Position numbers and translations under genes: made by a program
Assembly: GCF_009728735.1 (NCBI RefSeq)
Contig: NZ_CP024636.1
Span: 1,514,863 to 1,578,862 of the forward strand
Length of the DNA: 64,000 nt
Reading direction: 5' to 3'
Origin: Pantoea phytobeneficialis
Lineage (GTDB): Bacteria; Pseudomonadota; Gammaproteobacteria; Enterobacterales; Enterobacteriaceae
Part shown: positions 1 to 10,312 of the stretch, piece after piece
Layout of the letters: each line of letters begins with the position of its first letter
How positions within the stretch are numbered: position 1 is the first letter of the stretch
The notes under the pieces: model-generated
The model's database searches: none
What the model was told of the DNA's origin: nothing
The model's input: the letters and a program-made list of their open reading frames with translations, nothing else

Positions 1-1012
1 ATTCTCTGCGCCGGTGAAGCTCGACTATAAATGGAGCGATGCACAACTGACGTTCCTGATGCGTCATGCCCGTAACGACTTTTCCCGCTGGGATGCAGCA
101 CAAAGCCTGCTGGCAACCTATATCCGCCTGAATGTCGCGCGTCATCAACAGGGGCAACCGCTGTCGCTGCCGCTGCATGTGGCTGATGCCTTCCGTGCGG
201 TGTTGCTGGATGAGCAGGGCGATCCGGCGCTGATGGCGCTGATTCTGTCGCTGCCTTCGGAGAATGAAATCGCTGAGTTGTTTGAGGTGATTGATCCGCA
301 GGCCATTGCTGAAGTGCGTGAGGCGCTGGTGCGCACCCTGGCGAAAGAACTGAGTGATGAGTTCCTGGCGGTTTATCGTGCCAATCAGAGCCATGAGTAC
401 CAGGTTGAGCATGCGGAAATCGGTAAACGCGCGCTGAAGAACGTCTGCCTGAGCTACCTGGCCTTTGCTGACGTCGAACAGGCTGACAAGCTGGTACAGG
501 CGCAATATCAACACGCCACCAACATGACTGATGCGCTGGCGGCAATGTCGGCGGCGGTTGCTGCACAACTGCCGTGTCGCGATAGCTTAATGGCGGCCTA
601 TGACGAGCGTTGGCATCAGGATGGTCTGGTGATGGACAAATGGTTTGTGCTACAGGCCACCAGTCCGGCGTCTGACGTGCTGAGCAAGGTGCGTGAACTG
701 CTGCATCATCGCTCTTTCACCATGGGTAACCCCAACCGCATTCGTTCGTTGATTGGCGCTTTTGCCTCGGCTAATCCGTCGGCCTTCCATGCCAAAGATG
801 GCAGCGGTTATCAATTCCTGGTGGAGATGCTGACCGATCTCAACACGCGGAACCCGCAGGTTGCAGCGCGCATGATCGAGCCGCTGATTCGTCTGAAGCG
901 TTACGATGCCGGGCGCCAGGCGTTGATGCGTCAGGCGCTGGAGACGTTGAAAGGACTGGATAAGCTGTCTGGCGACCTGTATGAGAAGATCACCAAAGCG
1001 TTGAATGCGTAA
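1..1012 (+). CDS. pepN: Aminopeptidase N, C-terminal part (5' end outside window)
   Basis: The frame is open from the first base (first complete codon at 2) to TAA at 1010-1012, giving about 336 residues. They match the helical C-terminal domain of the M1-family zinc aminopeptidase PepN, which is about 870 residues in E. coli; the stretch around DYKWSD...LTFLMRHARNDFSRWDAAQ is characteristic. The HExxH zinc site lies upstream, outside the window. PepN is a cytoplasmic broad-specificity aminopeptidase that trims peptides released by ATP-dependent proteases. In E. coli it is also followed by the convergent ssu operon, and the same holds here. Confidence 0.96.
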   Translation, partial: FSAPVKLDYKWSDAQLTFLMRHARNDFSRWDAAQSLLATYIRLNVARHQQGQPLSLPLHVADAFRAVLLDEQGDPALMALILSLPSENEIAELFEVIDPQAIAEVREALVRTLAKELSDEFLAVYRANQSHEYQVEHAEIGKRALKNVCLSYLAFADVEQADKLVQAQYQHATNMTDALAAMSAAVAAQLPCRDSLMAAYDERWHQDGLVMDKWFVLQATSPASDVLSKVRELLHHRSFTMGNPNRIRSLIGAFASANPSAFHAKDGSGYQFLVEMLTDLNTRNPQVAARMIEPLIRLKRYDAGRQALMRQALETLKGLDKLSGDLYEKITKALNA

Positions 1013-1018
1013 TTAACC

Positions 1019-1090
1019 GTAGCGGCGCGATAAATCGCGCGGCTTTTTGCCAATGGCGGCAGAAAACTGCGCAATAAATTGCGCCGCTAC
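1019..1090. repeat. Pair of inverted REP-like palindromes between pepN and ssuB
   Basis: Two 22-base units, 1019-1040 and 1069-1090, face each other. Outer arms GTAGCGGCGC and GCGCCGCTAC are exact reverse complements, and each unit is itself palindromic (GCGCGATAAATCGCGC; GCGCAATAAATTGCGC). A GGCTTTTT stretch follows the first unit, so the pair may also end transcription of the convergent genes. This resembles the BIME arrangement of intergenic palindromic repeats. Confidence 0.75.
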
Positions 1091-1097
1091 GGGGCGA

Positions 1098-1889
1098 TTA
1101 TCGCTGTTGTGCAAAGCGTAGCGGCTGTTCGCTGGAGCTACGCTTCATCACCCGATCCAGCACTTCCGCTTCCAGTTCGGCCAGTCGGGCAGAACCGCGA
1201 CGGCGTGGACGCGGCAGATCAACCGTTAAATCCAACCCGATTTGTCCTTCTTCAATCAGTAATACCCGATCCGCCATCGCCACCGCTTCGCTGACGTCGT
1301 GCGTCACCAGCAACACGGTAAAGTTATGCTGTTGCCACAGTGATTCAATTAATCCCTGCATCTCAATACGCGTTAAGGCGTCCAGCGCACCGAGCGGTTC
1401 ATCCAGCAGCAGCAGACCGGGACGGTGGATCAACGCACGCGCCAGTGCGACACGCTGTTTCTGCCCGCCGGACAGCGCGGCGGGCCATTCGTTGGCACGT
1501 TCCGCCAGGCCCACGGCTGCCAGCGCTTCCAGCGCATTGTCCCGCCAGGCTCGACCTTTTAGCCCAAGCCCGACGTTATCAATCACCTTTTTCCACGGCA
1601 GCAGACGCGCATCCTGAAACATCAAACGCGTATCATCGCGTGCCGACGCCAGCGGGGCATTTCCGGCCAGTAATTCGCCTTGCGTGGTGGATTCCAGTCC
1701 GGCCAACAGGCGCAGCAGGGTGCTTTTGCCGCATCCGCTGCGGCCCACCACCGCGACGAATTGTCCGGCGGGAATATGCAGATCAATATGGTTCAGGATG
1801 GTGCGGTCACCATAGCGTTTGACTACGCCGTTAACGCCCACCGGTGTTCCGCTGTTAAGCCGCGCCGGAGTGAGGGTTGCAGTACTCAT
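1098..1889 (-). CDS. ssuB: Aliphatic sulfonate ABC transporter ATP-binding protein
   Basis: This 263-residue ABC ATPase powers import of alkanesulfonates through SsuC. Visible motifs are Walker [10 protein letters not shown] at residues 49-57, the signature LSGGQKQR and Walker B LLLLDEP. It is the last gene of ssuEADCB and its start overlaps the ssuC stop by 4 bases (ATGA), which indicates translational coupling. The closely related taurine ATPase TauB is the main alternative, but the neighbouring ssuD and ssuE fix the assignment. Confidence 0.95.
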   Translation of the reverse strand: MSTATLTPARLNSGTPVGVNGVVKRYGDRTILNHIDLHIPAGQFVAVVGRSGCGKSTLLRLLAGLESTTQGELLAGNAPLASARDDTRLMFQDARLLPWKKVIDNVGLGLKGRAWRDNALEALAAVGLAERANEWPAALSGGQKQRVALARALIHRPGLLLLDEPLGALDALTRIEMQGLIESLWQQHNFTVLLVTHDVSEAVAMADRVLLIEEGQIGLDLTVDLPRPRRRGSARLAELEAEVLDRVMKRSSSEQPLRFAQQR

Positions 1890-2671
1890 GCGTTAGCCTC
1901 CTTCAGTTGATAAGCCGGATGCCAGCGTAGCCAGACGCGCTCCAGCAGTTGGGCCGCGACATCGGCCAGTTTGCCGAGCAGGGCATAAAGAATGATGGCG
2001 ACCACCACCACGTCGGTTTGCAGAAATTCACGCGCGTTCATCGCCAGATAACCAATGCCCGAGTTGGCAGAAATGGTTTCGGCAACGATCAATGTCAGCC
2101 ACATCAGGCCCAGGGCAAAACGTACCCCTACCATAATAGAGGGGAGGGCACCGGGTAGAATCACCTGAATAAACAGGCTCCAGCCGGAAAGGCCATAACT
2201 GCGCGCCATCTCCACCAGCCCCCGATCAATATTGCGGATGCCGTGCCAGGTGTTGAGATAAATCGGAAACAGCGTGCCGAGCGCGACGAGGAAAATTTTC
2301 GCCGCCTCATCAATGCCGAACCACAGGATCACCAGCGGAATCAGCGCCAGATGCGGCACATTTCGCAGCATCTGCACCGAGGTATCGAGCAGGCGCTCAC
2401 CCAGACGTGAGGTGCCGGTAATCAGGCCCAGTATCAGCCCGATCGAGCCGCCGATACTGAAACCAATCGCGGCGCGCCAGCCGCTGATGGCGAGGTGCTG
2501 CCACAATTCGCCGCTGGCCGAGAGATTCCAGAAGGTGATCAGGATATTCTCCGGCGACGGCAGAATGCGCGTCGATAACAGCCCGGTTTGGGAAGCCAGT
2601 TGCCATACCGCGACTAACAGGACCGGCAGCGCCCAGGGCAGCAAGGCATTACTCAGGTGTTTCTTTGTCAT
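1886..2671 (-). CDS. ssuC: Aliphatic sulfonate ABC transporter permease
   Basis: A 261-residue inner-membrane permease of the BPD_transp_1 family with about six hydrophobic segments. It carries the EAA-type cytoplasmic loop that contacts the ATPase (around [13 protein letters not shown]...[12 protein letters not shown]). The frame stays open upstream into ssuD, but the ATG at 2671 follows a strong GAGGAGG ribosome site and matches the usual SsuC N-terminus (MTKKHLSN...). It lies 10 bases after ssuD and overlaps ssuB by 4 bases. Confidence 0.94.
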   Translation of the reverse strand: MTKKHLSNALLPWALPVLLVAVWQLASQTGLLSTRILPSPENILITFWNLSASGELWQHLAISGWRAAIGFSIGGSIGLILGLITGTSRLGERLLDTSVQMLRNVPHLALIPLVILWFGIDEAAKIFLVALGTLFPIYLNTWHGIRNIDRGLVEMARSYGLSGWSLFIQVILPGALPSIMVGVRFALGLMWLTLIVAETISANSGIGYLAMNAREFLQTDVVVVAIILYALLGKLADVAAQLLERVWLRWHPAYQLKEANA

Positions 2672-2681
2672 GATTGCCTCC

Positions 2682-3827
2682 TCAACTCTGCGACACTTTT
2701 TGCGGCGCGAAGTCATGGGCGACAGCCTCACCACGCGCTTTAATCGTCGACGGCTGCGGGATCTGCGGCACGGCCAGGTCAAGATGCGGGAACAGCAACT
2801 CGCCGACGCGATACGCCTCTTCCAGATGGGGATAGCCGGAAAGAATAAAGGTTTCGATACCGAGGTCGGTGTATTCCTGCATACGTGCCGCGATGGTCGG
2901 TCCATCGCCGACTAAGGCTGTACCAGCACCACCGCGCACCAGACCGACACCGGCCCACAAATTAGGGCTGATCTCCAGTTTGTCACGGCGTCCACCGTGC
3001 AACGCGGCCATGCGCTGCTGACCGACGGAATCGGTGCGGGCTAACGCAGCCTGCGCTTTGGCGATGGTGGCATCATCCAGATGGGCGATCAGCCGGTCTG
3101 CGGCACGCCACGCCTCTTCATTGGTTTCACGTACAATCACATGTAAACGGATGCCAAAACGTACCTTGCGCCCCTGAGCTTCTGCTTTCGCGCGGACCTG
3201 GGCGATCTTCTCCTTAACCTGGGCGGGCGGTTCACCCCAGGTGAGATAAACATCGACCTGCTCGGCCGCCAAATCCTGAGCTGCATCAGACGATCCACCG
3301 AACCACAACGGGGGACGGGGCTGCTGCACCGGTTTAAACATCAGCCGCGCACCGCGCACCTTGACGTGTTTGCCTTCATAATCAACGGCTTCCCCTTCCA
3401 GCACGCGCCGCCAGATACGGGTGAATTCAGCCGATTCAGCATAGCGTTCGCGGTGATCGAGGAACACGCCATCCCCCGCCAGTTCTTCCGGGTCACCCCC
3501 GGTTACCAGGTTAAACAGCGCCCGGCCATTCGACAGGCGATCGAGCGTGGCGGCCTGGCGCGCGGCCTGCGTTGGGGAAATCACGCCGGGGCGTAGCGCG
3601 ACCAGAAAACGCAGACGTTGCGTCACCGGAATCAGCGATGCTGCCACCAGCCAGGCATCTTCACAGGAGCGACCGGTTGGGATCAGCACGCCACCAAAAC
3701 CGAGGCGATCGGCGGCCTGCGCCACTTGTTGCAGGTAGGCATGGTCTACCGGGCGCGCACCTTGATCGGTGCCAAGATAGTGGCCATCACCGTGGGTCGG
3801 GAGAAACCAGAATACGGATACGCTCAT
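2682..3827 (-). CDS. ssuD: FMNH2-dependent alkanesulfonate monooxygenase
   Basis: A 381-residue protein of the bacterial luciferase-like (LLM) TIM-barrel family. It uses reduced FMN supplied by SsuE and O2 to cleave C1-C10 alkanesulfonates to the aldehyde and sulfite, releasing sulfur for growth. The N-terminus [20 protein letters not shown] is typical of SsuD, and the length equals that of E. coli SsuD. The start follows an AAGGAG site. It sits between ssuA and ssuC with gaps of about 10 bases, consistent with one transcript. Confidence 0.96.
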   Translation of the reverse strand: MSVSVFWFLPTHGDGHYLGTDQGARPVDHAYLQQVAQAADRLGFGGVLIPTGRSCEDAWLVAASLIPVTQRLRFLVALRPGVISPTQAARQAATLDRLSNGRALFNLVTGGDPEELAGDGVFLDHRERYAESAEFTRIWRRVLEGEAVDYEGKHVKVRGARLMFKPVQQPRPPLWFGGSSDAAQDLAAEQVDVYLTWGEPPAQVKEKIAQVRAKAEAQGRKVRFGIRLHVIVRETNEEAWRAADRLIAHLDDATIAKAQAALARTDSVGQQRMAALHGGRRDKLEISPNLWAGVGLVRGGAGTALVGDGPTIAARMQEYTDLGIETFILSGYPHLEEAYRVGELLFPHLDLAVPQIPQPSTIKARGEAVAHDFAPQKVSQS

Positions 3828-3837
3828 TATTCACTCC

Positions 3838-4791
3838 TTAAGGCTGAGCCGACAGTGGTTGCCAGATGCGATCGGCGATCGTCACTTTTACCGGCATCAA
3901 ATGGTTGGCATAGAACAGGTCGGCCGTTTGCTGTTGGGCCTGCGCGGTATGGGCGCTGACCGGCGTAATGGTAGTGGGTGGTCGATGGTCGAGATAGCTT
4001 GCTATCACCGGCTTGGGCAGCCCCATCGCCTGCGCCAACAGGTCGATGCTCTGGTCACGCTGACTACGCGTTAACGCATCGGCCTCACTGAAGGTTTGCA
4101 ACACCTGCTGCACAAAGTTGCCATTGGCGGCGGTGAATTTACGGGTGGCGAGATAGAAGGAACCGGTTTGATTCAGTTTGCTGCCATCGGCCAACACCCG
4201 CACATTGCCCTGTAACAAGGCGGCGGAGTAGTAGGGATCCCAGATCGCCCAGGCATCCACATCACCCTGCTGAAAAGCGGCGCGAGCATCGGCAGGCGTC
4301 AGGTAAGTGGGTTGAATATCTTTAAAGCTCAGACCGGCCTGCGCCAGTGCGCGTAATAACAGGTTGTGGGAACTGGAGCCTTTCTGAAATGCCACTTTGT
4401 GGCCTTTCAACTCGGCCACGCTGTGAATCGGGCTATCTTTGGGAACCAGAATCACTTCTGCCTTTGGTTTAGGAGGTTCCGAGCCGACATACAGCAAATC
4501 CGCCCCCGCAGCCTGGGCAAAAATGGGCGGGATATCGCCGGTGCTGCCGAGGTCGATACTGCCGACATTCAACGCTTCCAGCATCTGTGGTCCGGCGGGG
4601 AACTCAATCCACTGAATCTGCGTATGCGGGAAACGTTGCTCCAGCAGCCGATGCGATTTAGCCAGCACCATGCTGACGGACCCTTTTTGATAGCCAATAC
4701 GAAACTGCGCGGGTGCGTCAGCGGCACAGGTACTCAGGCTCAGCAGCGCGGTAAAGGTTGCGAGCAGCAGACCGGATAGCATCCTTTTCAT
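3838..4791 (-). CDS. ssuA: Aliphatic sulfonate ABC transporter substrate-binding protein
   Basis: A 317-residue periplasmic binding protein. The ATG at 4791 (after AAGGAAG) opens a clear signal peptide, MKRMLSGLLLATFTALLSLS..., with likely cleavage after CAADA. The mature part shows the NMT1/SsuA pattern FRIGYQKGSVSMVLAKSH...IEFPAGPQMLEAL...GDIPP. It delivers sulfonates to SsuBC. The frame continues upstream into ssuE, but only this start has both a signal peptide and a ribosome site. Confidence 0.95.
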   Translation of the reverse strand: MKRMLSGLLLATFTALLSLSTCAADAPAQFRIGYQKGSVSMVLAKSHRLLEQRFPHTQIQWIEFPAGPQMLEALNVGSIDLGSTGDIPPIFAQAAGADLLYVGSEPPKPKAEVILVPKDSPIHSVAELKGHKVAFQKGSSSHNLLLRALAQAGLSFKDIQPTYLTPADARAAFQQGDVDAWAIWDPYYSAALLQGNVRVLADGSKLNQTGSFYLATRKFTAANGNFVQQVLQTFSEADALTRSQRDQSIDLLAQAMGLPKPVIASYLDHRPPTTITPVSAHTAQAQQQTADLFYANHLMPVKVTIADRIWQPLSAQP

Positions 4792-4801
4792 ACATCTTCC
4801 T

Positions 4802-5353
4802 TTATACAGCTTTAGCAAAGGGTTGGCGGCGGCGATGCAGCGCATGCCAGAAGGTATCCAGTGCTTCATCAATGCGCGCGGCCAGCAACTGATCCAGTTC
4901 CGGCTGGCGGTCATAGTGTTGAATCTGGCTGTCATCAGCGAACACACCGTGCAGGACTTCCTGCGCTTTCAGCGCATTGAGTACCGGTTTCAGGGCGTAA
5001 TCCACTGCCAGCATATGTGCCACGCTGCCGCCGCTTGCCAGTGGCAGCACAACTTTATGTTCCAGGGCGCGCTCCGGTAACAGGTCCAGCAGCGTTTTCA
5101 GGGCGCCAGAAAATGAAGCTTTATAAATGGGGGTGGCGACAATCACACCATCTGCCTGCGCCAGATCCTCTTTCAGGGCCTGCAAGGCCGGGGAATCAAA
5201 ACGCGCATACAACAAATCTTCCGGTTGGAAGTTGTGAATATTCCAGGGAATGACTTCTACGCCGCGAGCTTCCAGCGCCTGCTGGCACAGGCTTAGTAAC
5301 GCCGTGGAACGGGACGGAAATCGTGGGCTGCCTGCCAGCGTAATAACCCGCAT
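4802..5353 (-). CDS. ssuE: NAD(P)H-dependent FMN reductase
   Basis: A 183-residue flavodoxin-like reductase supplying FMNH2 to SsuD. The N-terminus [16 protein letters not shown] and the segment [21 protein letters not shown] match SsuE. An upstream in-frame GTG at 5359 overlaps the AAGGAG ribosome site, so the ATG at 5353 (5-base spacing) is preferred. It is the first gene of ssuEADCB; in E. coli this operon needs the LysR regulator Cbl under sulfate limitation. Confidence 0.95.
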   Translation of the reverse strand: MRVITLAGSPRFPSRSTALLSLCQQALEARGVEVIPWNIHNFQPEDLLYARFDSPALQALKEDLAQADGVIVATPIYKASFSGALKTLLDLLPERALEHKVVLPLASGGSVAHMLAVDYALKPVLNALKAQEVLHGVFADDSQIQHYDRQPELDQLLAARIDEALDTFWHALHRRRQPFAKAV

Positions 5354-6100
5354 AGTCACTCCTTATAACTGAAAGTTATTGATTATCTGATATTGAGAAC
5401 TGATGTGGTAATCCTGACAGAGCGGGGGGCAGGGCTTAAATGATTTATCCGGCAATGATAAGCCGGAATCTGCAAATAAACGGTGGGCATCAATATCAGG
5501 TGGTGGGGAATCGATACGACAATTCCGAAAACTGCTGAGTCACAAAATTGAAATGATTCACTCTCTTTAAGCAATGACATGCCGTTGAGTCGATTTATTA
5601 GTGTGCAAAAGGATAACAAATGTATCGCTACCCATTATAAGTGATGTCAGCACCATACCAGATTACCACGCCGCTATATTTCCGGAGACACGGCAACTTC
5701 TCGTAAAAACAACGATGATGCGGTTAACCGCGAGGGCATCAGTTATGTCTGGTTGTATCTCCCGGTATCAATTTAATCAACTCTGTCAAAATCGATACCA
5801 ATAACAAACAAGGCGATTTTAAATAATTTTTTGTTCTAAATTACAAATGGAAAAATGTCATCCAGGTGAGAAAAATAAACCACAACTCAACGGTGCAAAA
5901 ATAATAAATAAATACATCATGGCTGATAAACATTATTTCTGATTAGCCCTGGGTCTGGTTGAGAAACGGAACTGTCAAAACCTGCGGCCACTGATTAAGC
6001 TAGCGCTAAATGATTCTTGTGATAATGCATTCTGTGCGTTGTGGCGTACAGGGATGTGGTTGCTATTTTTCTTTTTACAAAGTTCAAAAAGAGAGTGCTT
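5354..6100. other. 747-base AT-rich gene-free stretch
   Basis: No credible gene is seen between ssuE and the glycosyltransferase. Short open frames at 5383-5619 (minus) and 5601-5804 (plus) lack ribosome sites and recognisable sequence. The stretch, above all 5800-5940, is strikingly A/T-rich compared with the flanking core genes, as is typical of transferred polysaccharide loci. I saw no JUMPstart/ops element (GGCGGTAG). Confidence 0.6.
5365..5379. promoter_or_regulatory. Dyad just upstream of ssuE (possible regulator site)
   Basis: ATAACT-GAA-AGTTAT is a perfect 6-base inverted repeat with a 3-base spacer, 12 bases upstream of the ssuE start. Its composition recalls CysB/Cbl half-sites (TTAT-rich), but these usually lie further upstream. 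The assignment is inference only. Confidence 0.3.
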
Positions 6101-7108
6101 ATGTCAGAGAAACAACTGTCCGTTATCATTCCTACTTATAACGTAGAGAAATATATTGTTGAATGTGTGGATTCTCTGTTAGCGCAAATATCCACGCCCA
6201 ATGAAATCATTATTGTGAATGACGGTTCAACCGATGGTACCCTGGCACTCCTCAATCAACATTATGCCAGTCAACCTCAGATCCAGATTGTTACCGTCCC
6301 TAACGGTGGCGCCGGACTGGCGCGCGACAAAGGGATTGAGCTGGCACAAGGGGAGTTTCTGTTCTTCTGCGACCCGGATGACCGTGTGGCACTGGGCCTG
6401 GTGCAGGAGTTGCAACAGGTGGCGCAGAGGCATCCCGATGTGGAGCTGTTCTGCTTCAGCTCGACCACCTTTGACCACGAACAGCCGCAGCGTTGTGCCT
6501 CTAAAGTGAAGCATGACCTGGCTGGCCTGCAACCGGCGCAGCAGGTCCTTTCCTCTTTATTACGTAATGGTACCTATACCTCGGCGGCCTGGAACTACAT
6601 CCTGAAACGCACGGTTGTCGATAATCATCAGCTACGCTTTGAACAACGGGTGCATGAAGATCACTGTTTCAGTCTTGGCGCTTTCCTGAAAAGCCGTCAG
6701 GCATGGGTGAGCGAGAAAAGCTATTATCAACAACGCGTACGCGTGGGTTCATTAACCAACGGCAGCAAAAATAGCGATTATTTTCTGCAACGTTACCATG
6801 CCTTTATGCAGGCGTATCACGATTTAATGACCACGCTGGAAAAAAATACCTGGCGCGATCGGCTACAAAAAGAATATTTGTTACATTCCTTCCGCTTGAT
6901 GATTTATCTCTCGTTATATAACCGTACTCCGGTGCCGCATTACGTGATTAATGCTATCCGTTTTCTCGGCCGGGAAATCAAAGCTACCGGGTTTAAAGAG
7001 TGGCTTTTATTGAATCAACCCGAGCTGTTTATTCGTCTTCAGAATTACAAAGTGGTAAAGGAGATGAAGAAAATCAGCCTTATTCCGAAAAGTGTTCCGG
7101 TGGTTTGA
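6101..7108 (+). CDS. Family 2 glycosyltransferase
   Basis: A 335-residue GT-A-fold glycosyltransferase of family GT2. The N-terminal nucleotide-sugar domain shows SVIIPTYNVEKYI (residues 7-19), NDGSTDGT (40-47) and a DxD-type metal site CDPDD (90-94). The C-terminal third is basic and less conserved. It probably adds a sugar to a lipid-linked or exopolysaccharide intermediate at the cytoplasmic face of the inner membrane; donor and acceptor cannot be read from sequence. The ATG at 6101 follows AAAAAGAGAG; an upstream in-frame start at 6041 has no such site. A flippase gene follows in the same direction 58 bases on. Confidence 0.85.
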   Translation: MSEKQLSVIIPTYNVEKYIVECVDSLLAQISTPNEIIIVNDGSTDGTLALLNQHYASQPQIQIVTVPNGGAGLARDKGIELAQGEFLFFCDPDDRVALGLVQELQQVAQRHPDVELFCFSSTTFDHEQPQRCASKVKHDLAGLQPAQQVLSSLLRNGTYTSAAWNYILKRTVVDNHQLRFEQRVHEDHCFSLGAFLKSRQAWVSEKSYYQQRVRVGSLTNGSKNSDYFLQRYHAFMQAYHDLMTTLEKNTWRDRLQKEYLLHSFRLMIYLSLYNRTPVPHYVINAIRFLGREIKATGFKEWLLLNQPELFIRLQNYKVVKEMKKISLIPKSVPVV

Positions 7109-7166
7109 TTGCACCAGAAATAAGTGCGAAAGTCATTGCAGGTCTGAGCATTAAGGTTGTTGCGTC

Positions 7167-8471
7167 ATGGCGAAAACACTCGATAAGAGTTTAGTGATTA
7201 ATATTTTATCTTTACTGGCCTATCGGGGAGCGTCCTTTCTCTTCCCATTAGTCACCTTGCCCTATCTGGCGCGTATTTTGGGCGTCAACCAAATGGGGGT
7301 ACTGGCGCTGGCGATTGCCTGCGTGATGTATTGCAGCACCATTTCAGACTGGGGTTTTAACGTTTATACCACCAAGGATATTGCTCACCATCGTGAAGAT
7401 AAAACGCGGGTGACGCAAATCTTCTGGTCAACCTTCAACGCCAAATTACTGTTAATGCTGTCCACCAGTGGCGTGCTGCTACTGACGACCTGGCTCAATC
7501 CAGGCTGGCATTATCTGTTCTGGGTAGTGTTGGCGAATTGCACCACGCTGCTCGGTTCACTGTTCTCCTTTGGTTGGTTGATGCAGGGGTTCGAAAAACT
7601 GGGCAAAACAGCGGTGATCGCCACCTTTGGTAACTTCTGCGCCATCCCACTGACCTTCCTGTTGGTGAAAACCCCGGATGATACCTGGCTGGCAGCGTTG
7701 ATCCCGGGTGTGGTGTCAATGATCAGCGCATTGATTACCCTTCGATTTGTATTGATGATGAAGGTGATTGGTCGCTATCGTTTCGAACCCAGCGAAATCA
7801 AGCAACGCCTGAAAGATAGCGTGCACGTTTTTATTGCTATCGCGGGTGCCAACCTGTTTAACAGCGTCAACGTGGTGATCCTGGCGGCATTCACCTCGCA
7901 TTATGCGATTGGTATCTATAACGGGGCTGATCGTCTGCGTAAGGCGGCAAATTCGGTGCCGGAGCAGATTGGCAATGCATTTTTCCCCCGGGTCAGTTAT
8001 CTGTTTGCCCGCGATAAAGCGGCGGCGATTGCGGCGACGCGCAAAAGTTTGCTGATCTCGTTCCTGCTCAGCCTCGGTATTGTGATCTTTACCTGGTTCT
8101 TCGCCGATGACGTGGTGCGCATTCTACTGGGTCAGGAGTTTGTGGCCTCGGCTGACGTGCTGCGCGTGTTTGTGCTGTGTTTCCTGTTTGGCAACATTGC
8201 TTATCCGGCGGGGTTGCAAGTGTTGATCCCCCACGGTCTGGCTCGTCAGCGTATGCTGGTGATGTTGGGACCGGGAATTATTAATATCCCGGTTTGTGCG
8301 TTTCTTGCCTGGAAATATGGGGCGATTGGCGCAGCCTGGTCGATGGTGATTGCTGAATTCCTCGTCTGCGTGGGGATTTTCTGGGTGATGGCGCGGCACG
8401 GTATTTTGCGCGAATACCTGCATAATTCACCGTCTACCCGCACAGCGATTAAAGATACCGCAAGTGAATGA
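7167..8471 (+). CDS. Wzx-like oligosaccharide flippase
   Basis: A 434-residue membrane protein of the polysaccharide biosynthesis/MOP flippase superfamily with about 12 hydrophobic segments. The start [39 protein letters not shown] is typical of O-antigen or exopolysaccharide Wzx proteins. It would move undecaprenyl-linked glycans across the inner membrane. The gene is paired with the upstream glycosyltransferase, but no polymerase, chain-length regulator or sugar-nucleotide gene is nearby, so the glycan is unknown. pyrD follows in the same direction after 131 bases. Confidence 0.88.
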   Translation: MAKTLDKSLVINILSLLAYRGASFLFPLVTLPYLARILGVNQMGVLALAIACVMYCSTISDWGFNVYTTKDIAHHREDKTRVTQIFWSTFNAKLLLMLSTSGVLLLTTWLNPGWHYLFWVVLANCTTLLGSLFSFGWLMQGFEKLGKTAVIATFGNFCAIPLTFLLVKTPDDTWLAALIPGVVSMISALITLRFVLMMKVIGRYRFEPSEIKQRLKDSVHVFIAIAGANLFNSVNVVILAAFTSHYAIGIYNGADRLRKAANSVPEQIGNAFFPRVSYLFARDKAAAIAATRKSLLISFLLSLGIVIFTWFFADDVVRILLGQEFVASADVLRVFVLCFLFGNIAYPAGLQVLIPHGLARQRMLVMLGPGIINIPVCAFLAWKYGAIGAAWSMVIAEFLVCVGIFWVMARHGILREYLHNSPSTRTAIKDTASE

Positions 8472-8602
8472 TGATGCAGGTCAATCTGACCTGCGTTTCC
8501 TCGCGCTGCAATTTACTTTTGTGCCAGAGGCCTTTACCATTCTGGCGCACATTTTCCCGTGCACCCCGACTTTCACGAAGCTTCCGCCATTCAGGAGAGT
8601 GC

Positions 8603-9613
8603 ATGTTATATCCTATCATCCGGCCGGCGCTGTTTAAGCTCGATCCAGAGCGTGCGCACGAACTTACCTTTCAACAATTGCGTTTTATCAGCGGCACCCC
8701 GCTGGAAGGGTTTATCCGCCAGTCGTTACCTGCGCGTCCGGTGAACTGCATGGGGCTGACCTTTCCTAATGCTTTGGGGCTGGCAGCCGGTCTTGATAAA
8801 AATGCCGAATGTATTGATGCCTTTGGTGCTATGGGCTTTGGCTTTGTCGAAGTGGGCACCGTGACACCCCGCGCGCAACCCGGTAATGACAAACCGCGTA
8901 TGTTCCGCCTGGTGGAAGCGGAAGGCATAATTAACCGCATGGGATTTAATAATCTGGGTGTCGATCACCTGGTTGAGAACGTTAAAAAGGCGCGTTTTAA
9001 AGGAATCCTTGGTATCAATATTGGTAAAAATAAAGATACGCCAGTTGAACAAGGTAAAGACGATTATCTGATCTGCATGGAAAAGGTGTATGCCCATGCC
9101 GGTTATATTGCCATCAATATTTCGTCACCTAACACGCCAGGATTACGCACACTGCAATATGGTGAAGCGCTGGATGATCTGCTGTCAGCGATCAAATTAA
9201 AGCAAAAAGAGTTGCAGGAACGGCACCTTAAATATGTTCCCGTCGCGGTGAAGATCGCGCCGGATCTTTCTGAAGAGGAATTGATCCAGGTGGCGGACAG
9301 TTTAGTGCGTCATGAAATTGATGGCGTGATTGCCACCAATACCACGCTGGACCGCTCACTGGTGGCCGGGCTGAAATACAGTGAAGAAGCCGGTGGTTTA
9401 AGTGGCCGTCCGGTACAAACACGCAGCACCGAAATCATTCGTCGCCTGTCGCAGGAACTGCAAGGCCGTCTGCCTATTATTGGTGTGGGTGGTATTGATT
9501 CGCTGGTGGCCGCGCGTGAAAAAATCGCCGCCGGTGCCACGCTGGTCCAGATATACTCCGGATTCATTTATAAAGGACCTGGTTTAATTAAAGATATCGT
9601 GACCCACCTCTAA
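8603..9613 (+). CDS. pyrD: Dihydroorotate dehydrogenase (quinone), class 2
   Basis: A 336-residue, FMN-dependent, inner-membrane-associated enzyme oxidising dihydroorotate to orotate in pyrimidine synthesis and passing electrons to quinones. The length equals that of E. coli PyrD. The class 2 catalytic serine is Ser175 in [10 protein letters not shown]. The amphipathic N-terminal helix ([20 protein letters not shown]) that enters the quinone pool is present. The frame is open further upstream, but the ATG at 8603 follows AGGAGAG and matches the family start. Confidence 0.97.
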   Translation: MLYPIIRPALFKLDPERAHELTFQQLRFISGTPLEGFIRQSLPARPVNCMGLTFPNALGLAAGLDKNAECIDAFGAMGFGFVEVGTVTPRAQPGNDKPRMFRLVEAEGIINRMGFNNLGVDHLVENVKKARFKGILGINIGKNKDTPVEQGKDDYLICMEKVYAHAGYIAINISSPNTPGLRTLQYGEALDDLLSAIKLKQKELQERHLKYVPVAVKIAPDLSEEELIQVADSLVRHEIDGVIATNTTLDRSLVAGLKYSEEAGGLSGRPVQTRSTEIIRRLSQELQGRLPIIGVGGIDSLVAAREKIAAGATLVQIYSGFIYKGPGLIKDIVTHL

Positions 9614-9765
9614 GACATTTCCCACATTCCCGCGCCAGGGGGTTTATTTATCCCTCTGGCTCGTTTATATTTTGTTCTGCTGGTGCATTTTTCAGCTTTT
9701 CCTTAGCGTTATTTTTCTTTGCTGTGAACCGCAATTTTGCGCAGCGATAAACCACAGGGCACATC

Positions 9766-10308
9766 ATGAAAATCAAACCCGATGACAACTGGCGTTGGTA
9801 TTTTGACGCGGAGCATGACCGGATGATGCTTGATCTGGCTGATGGCATGTTATTTCGCTCGCGCTTCTCACGCAAAATGCTGACGCCAGATGCCTTTAAT
9901 GAAAGCGGTTTTTGCGTGGATGATGCCGCGCTTTATTTTACCTTTGAAGAACGTTGTCGTCTGAGCGGATTAAAAGGCGATCAACGTGCCGAGCTGGTAT
10001 TAAATGCGCTGGTTGCTAGCCGTTTTCTAAAACCGCTGATGCCAAAAAGTTGGCACTTTACCAGCCATGCTCACAGCTGGCAGCCTGCTGCGGGTGATAT
10101 GGTGGCGGTGACATTGGCCGATAGCGGTGAGCAGGCACAATTGCTGGTGGTGGAGAGTGGTGAGAATGCGGCGCTGTGTTTGCTGGCACAACATGCGCTA
10201 ACCGTGGCGGGTAAAGGTATGGTGTTGGGTGATGCGATTAAAGTGATGAACGATCGCCTGCAACCTTGTCAGCAGGAATCATCCGCCCCGTTTGCCAGGG
10301 CGGTATAA
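9766..10308 (+). CDS. zapC: Cell division protein ZapC
   Basis: A 180-residue cytoplasmic Z-ring-associated protein that promotes FtsZ bundling, recognised by [14 protein letters not shown]...[21 protein letters not shown], the same length as E. coli ZapC (YcbW). It lies between pyrD and convergent ycbX as in E. coli, with only four bases between the two stop codons. A modest AGGG site precedes the start. Confidence 0.95.
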   Translation: MKIKPDDNWRWYFDAEHDRMMLDLADGMLFRSRFSRKMLTPDAFNESGFCVDDAALYFTFEERCRLSGLKGDQRAELVLNALVASRFLKPLMPKSWHFTSHAHSWQPAAGDMVAVTLADSGEQAQLLVVESGENAALCLLAQHALTVAGKGMVLGDAIKVMNDRLQPCQQESSAPFARAV

Positions 10309-10312
10309 CGCG

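Noticed and set aside
5383..5804. Two small open frames in the ssuE-glycosyltransferase gap
   Set aside because: No ribosome sites, no recognisable sequence, and composition like non-coding AT-rich DNA.
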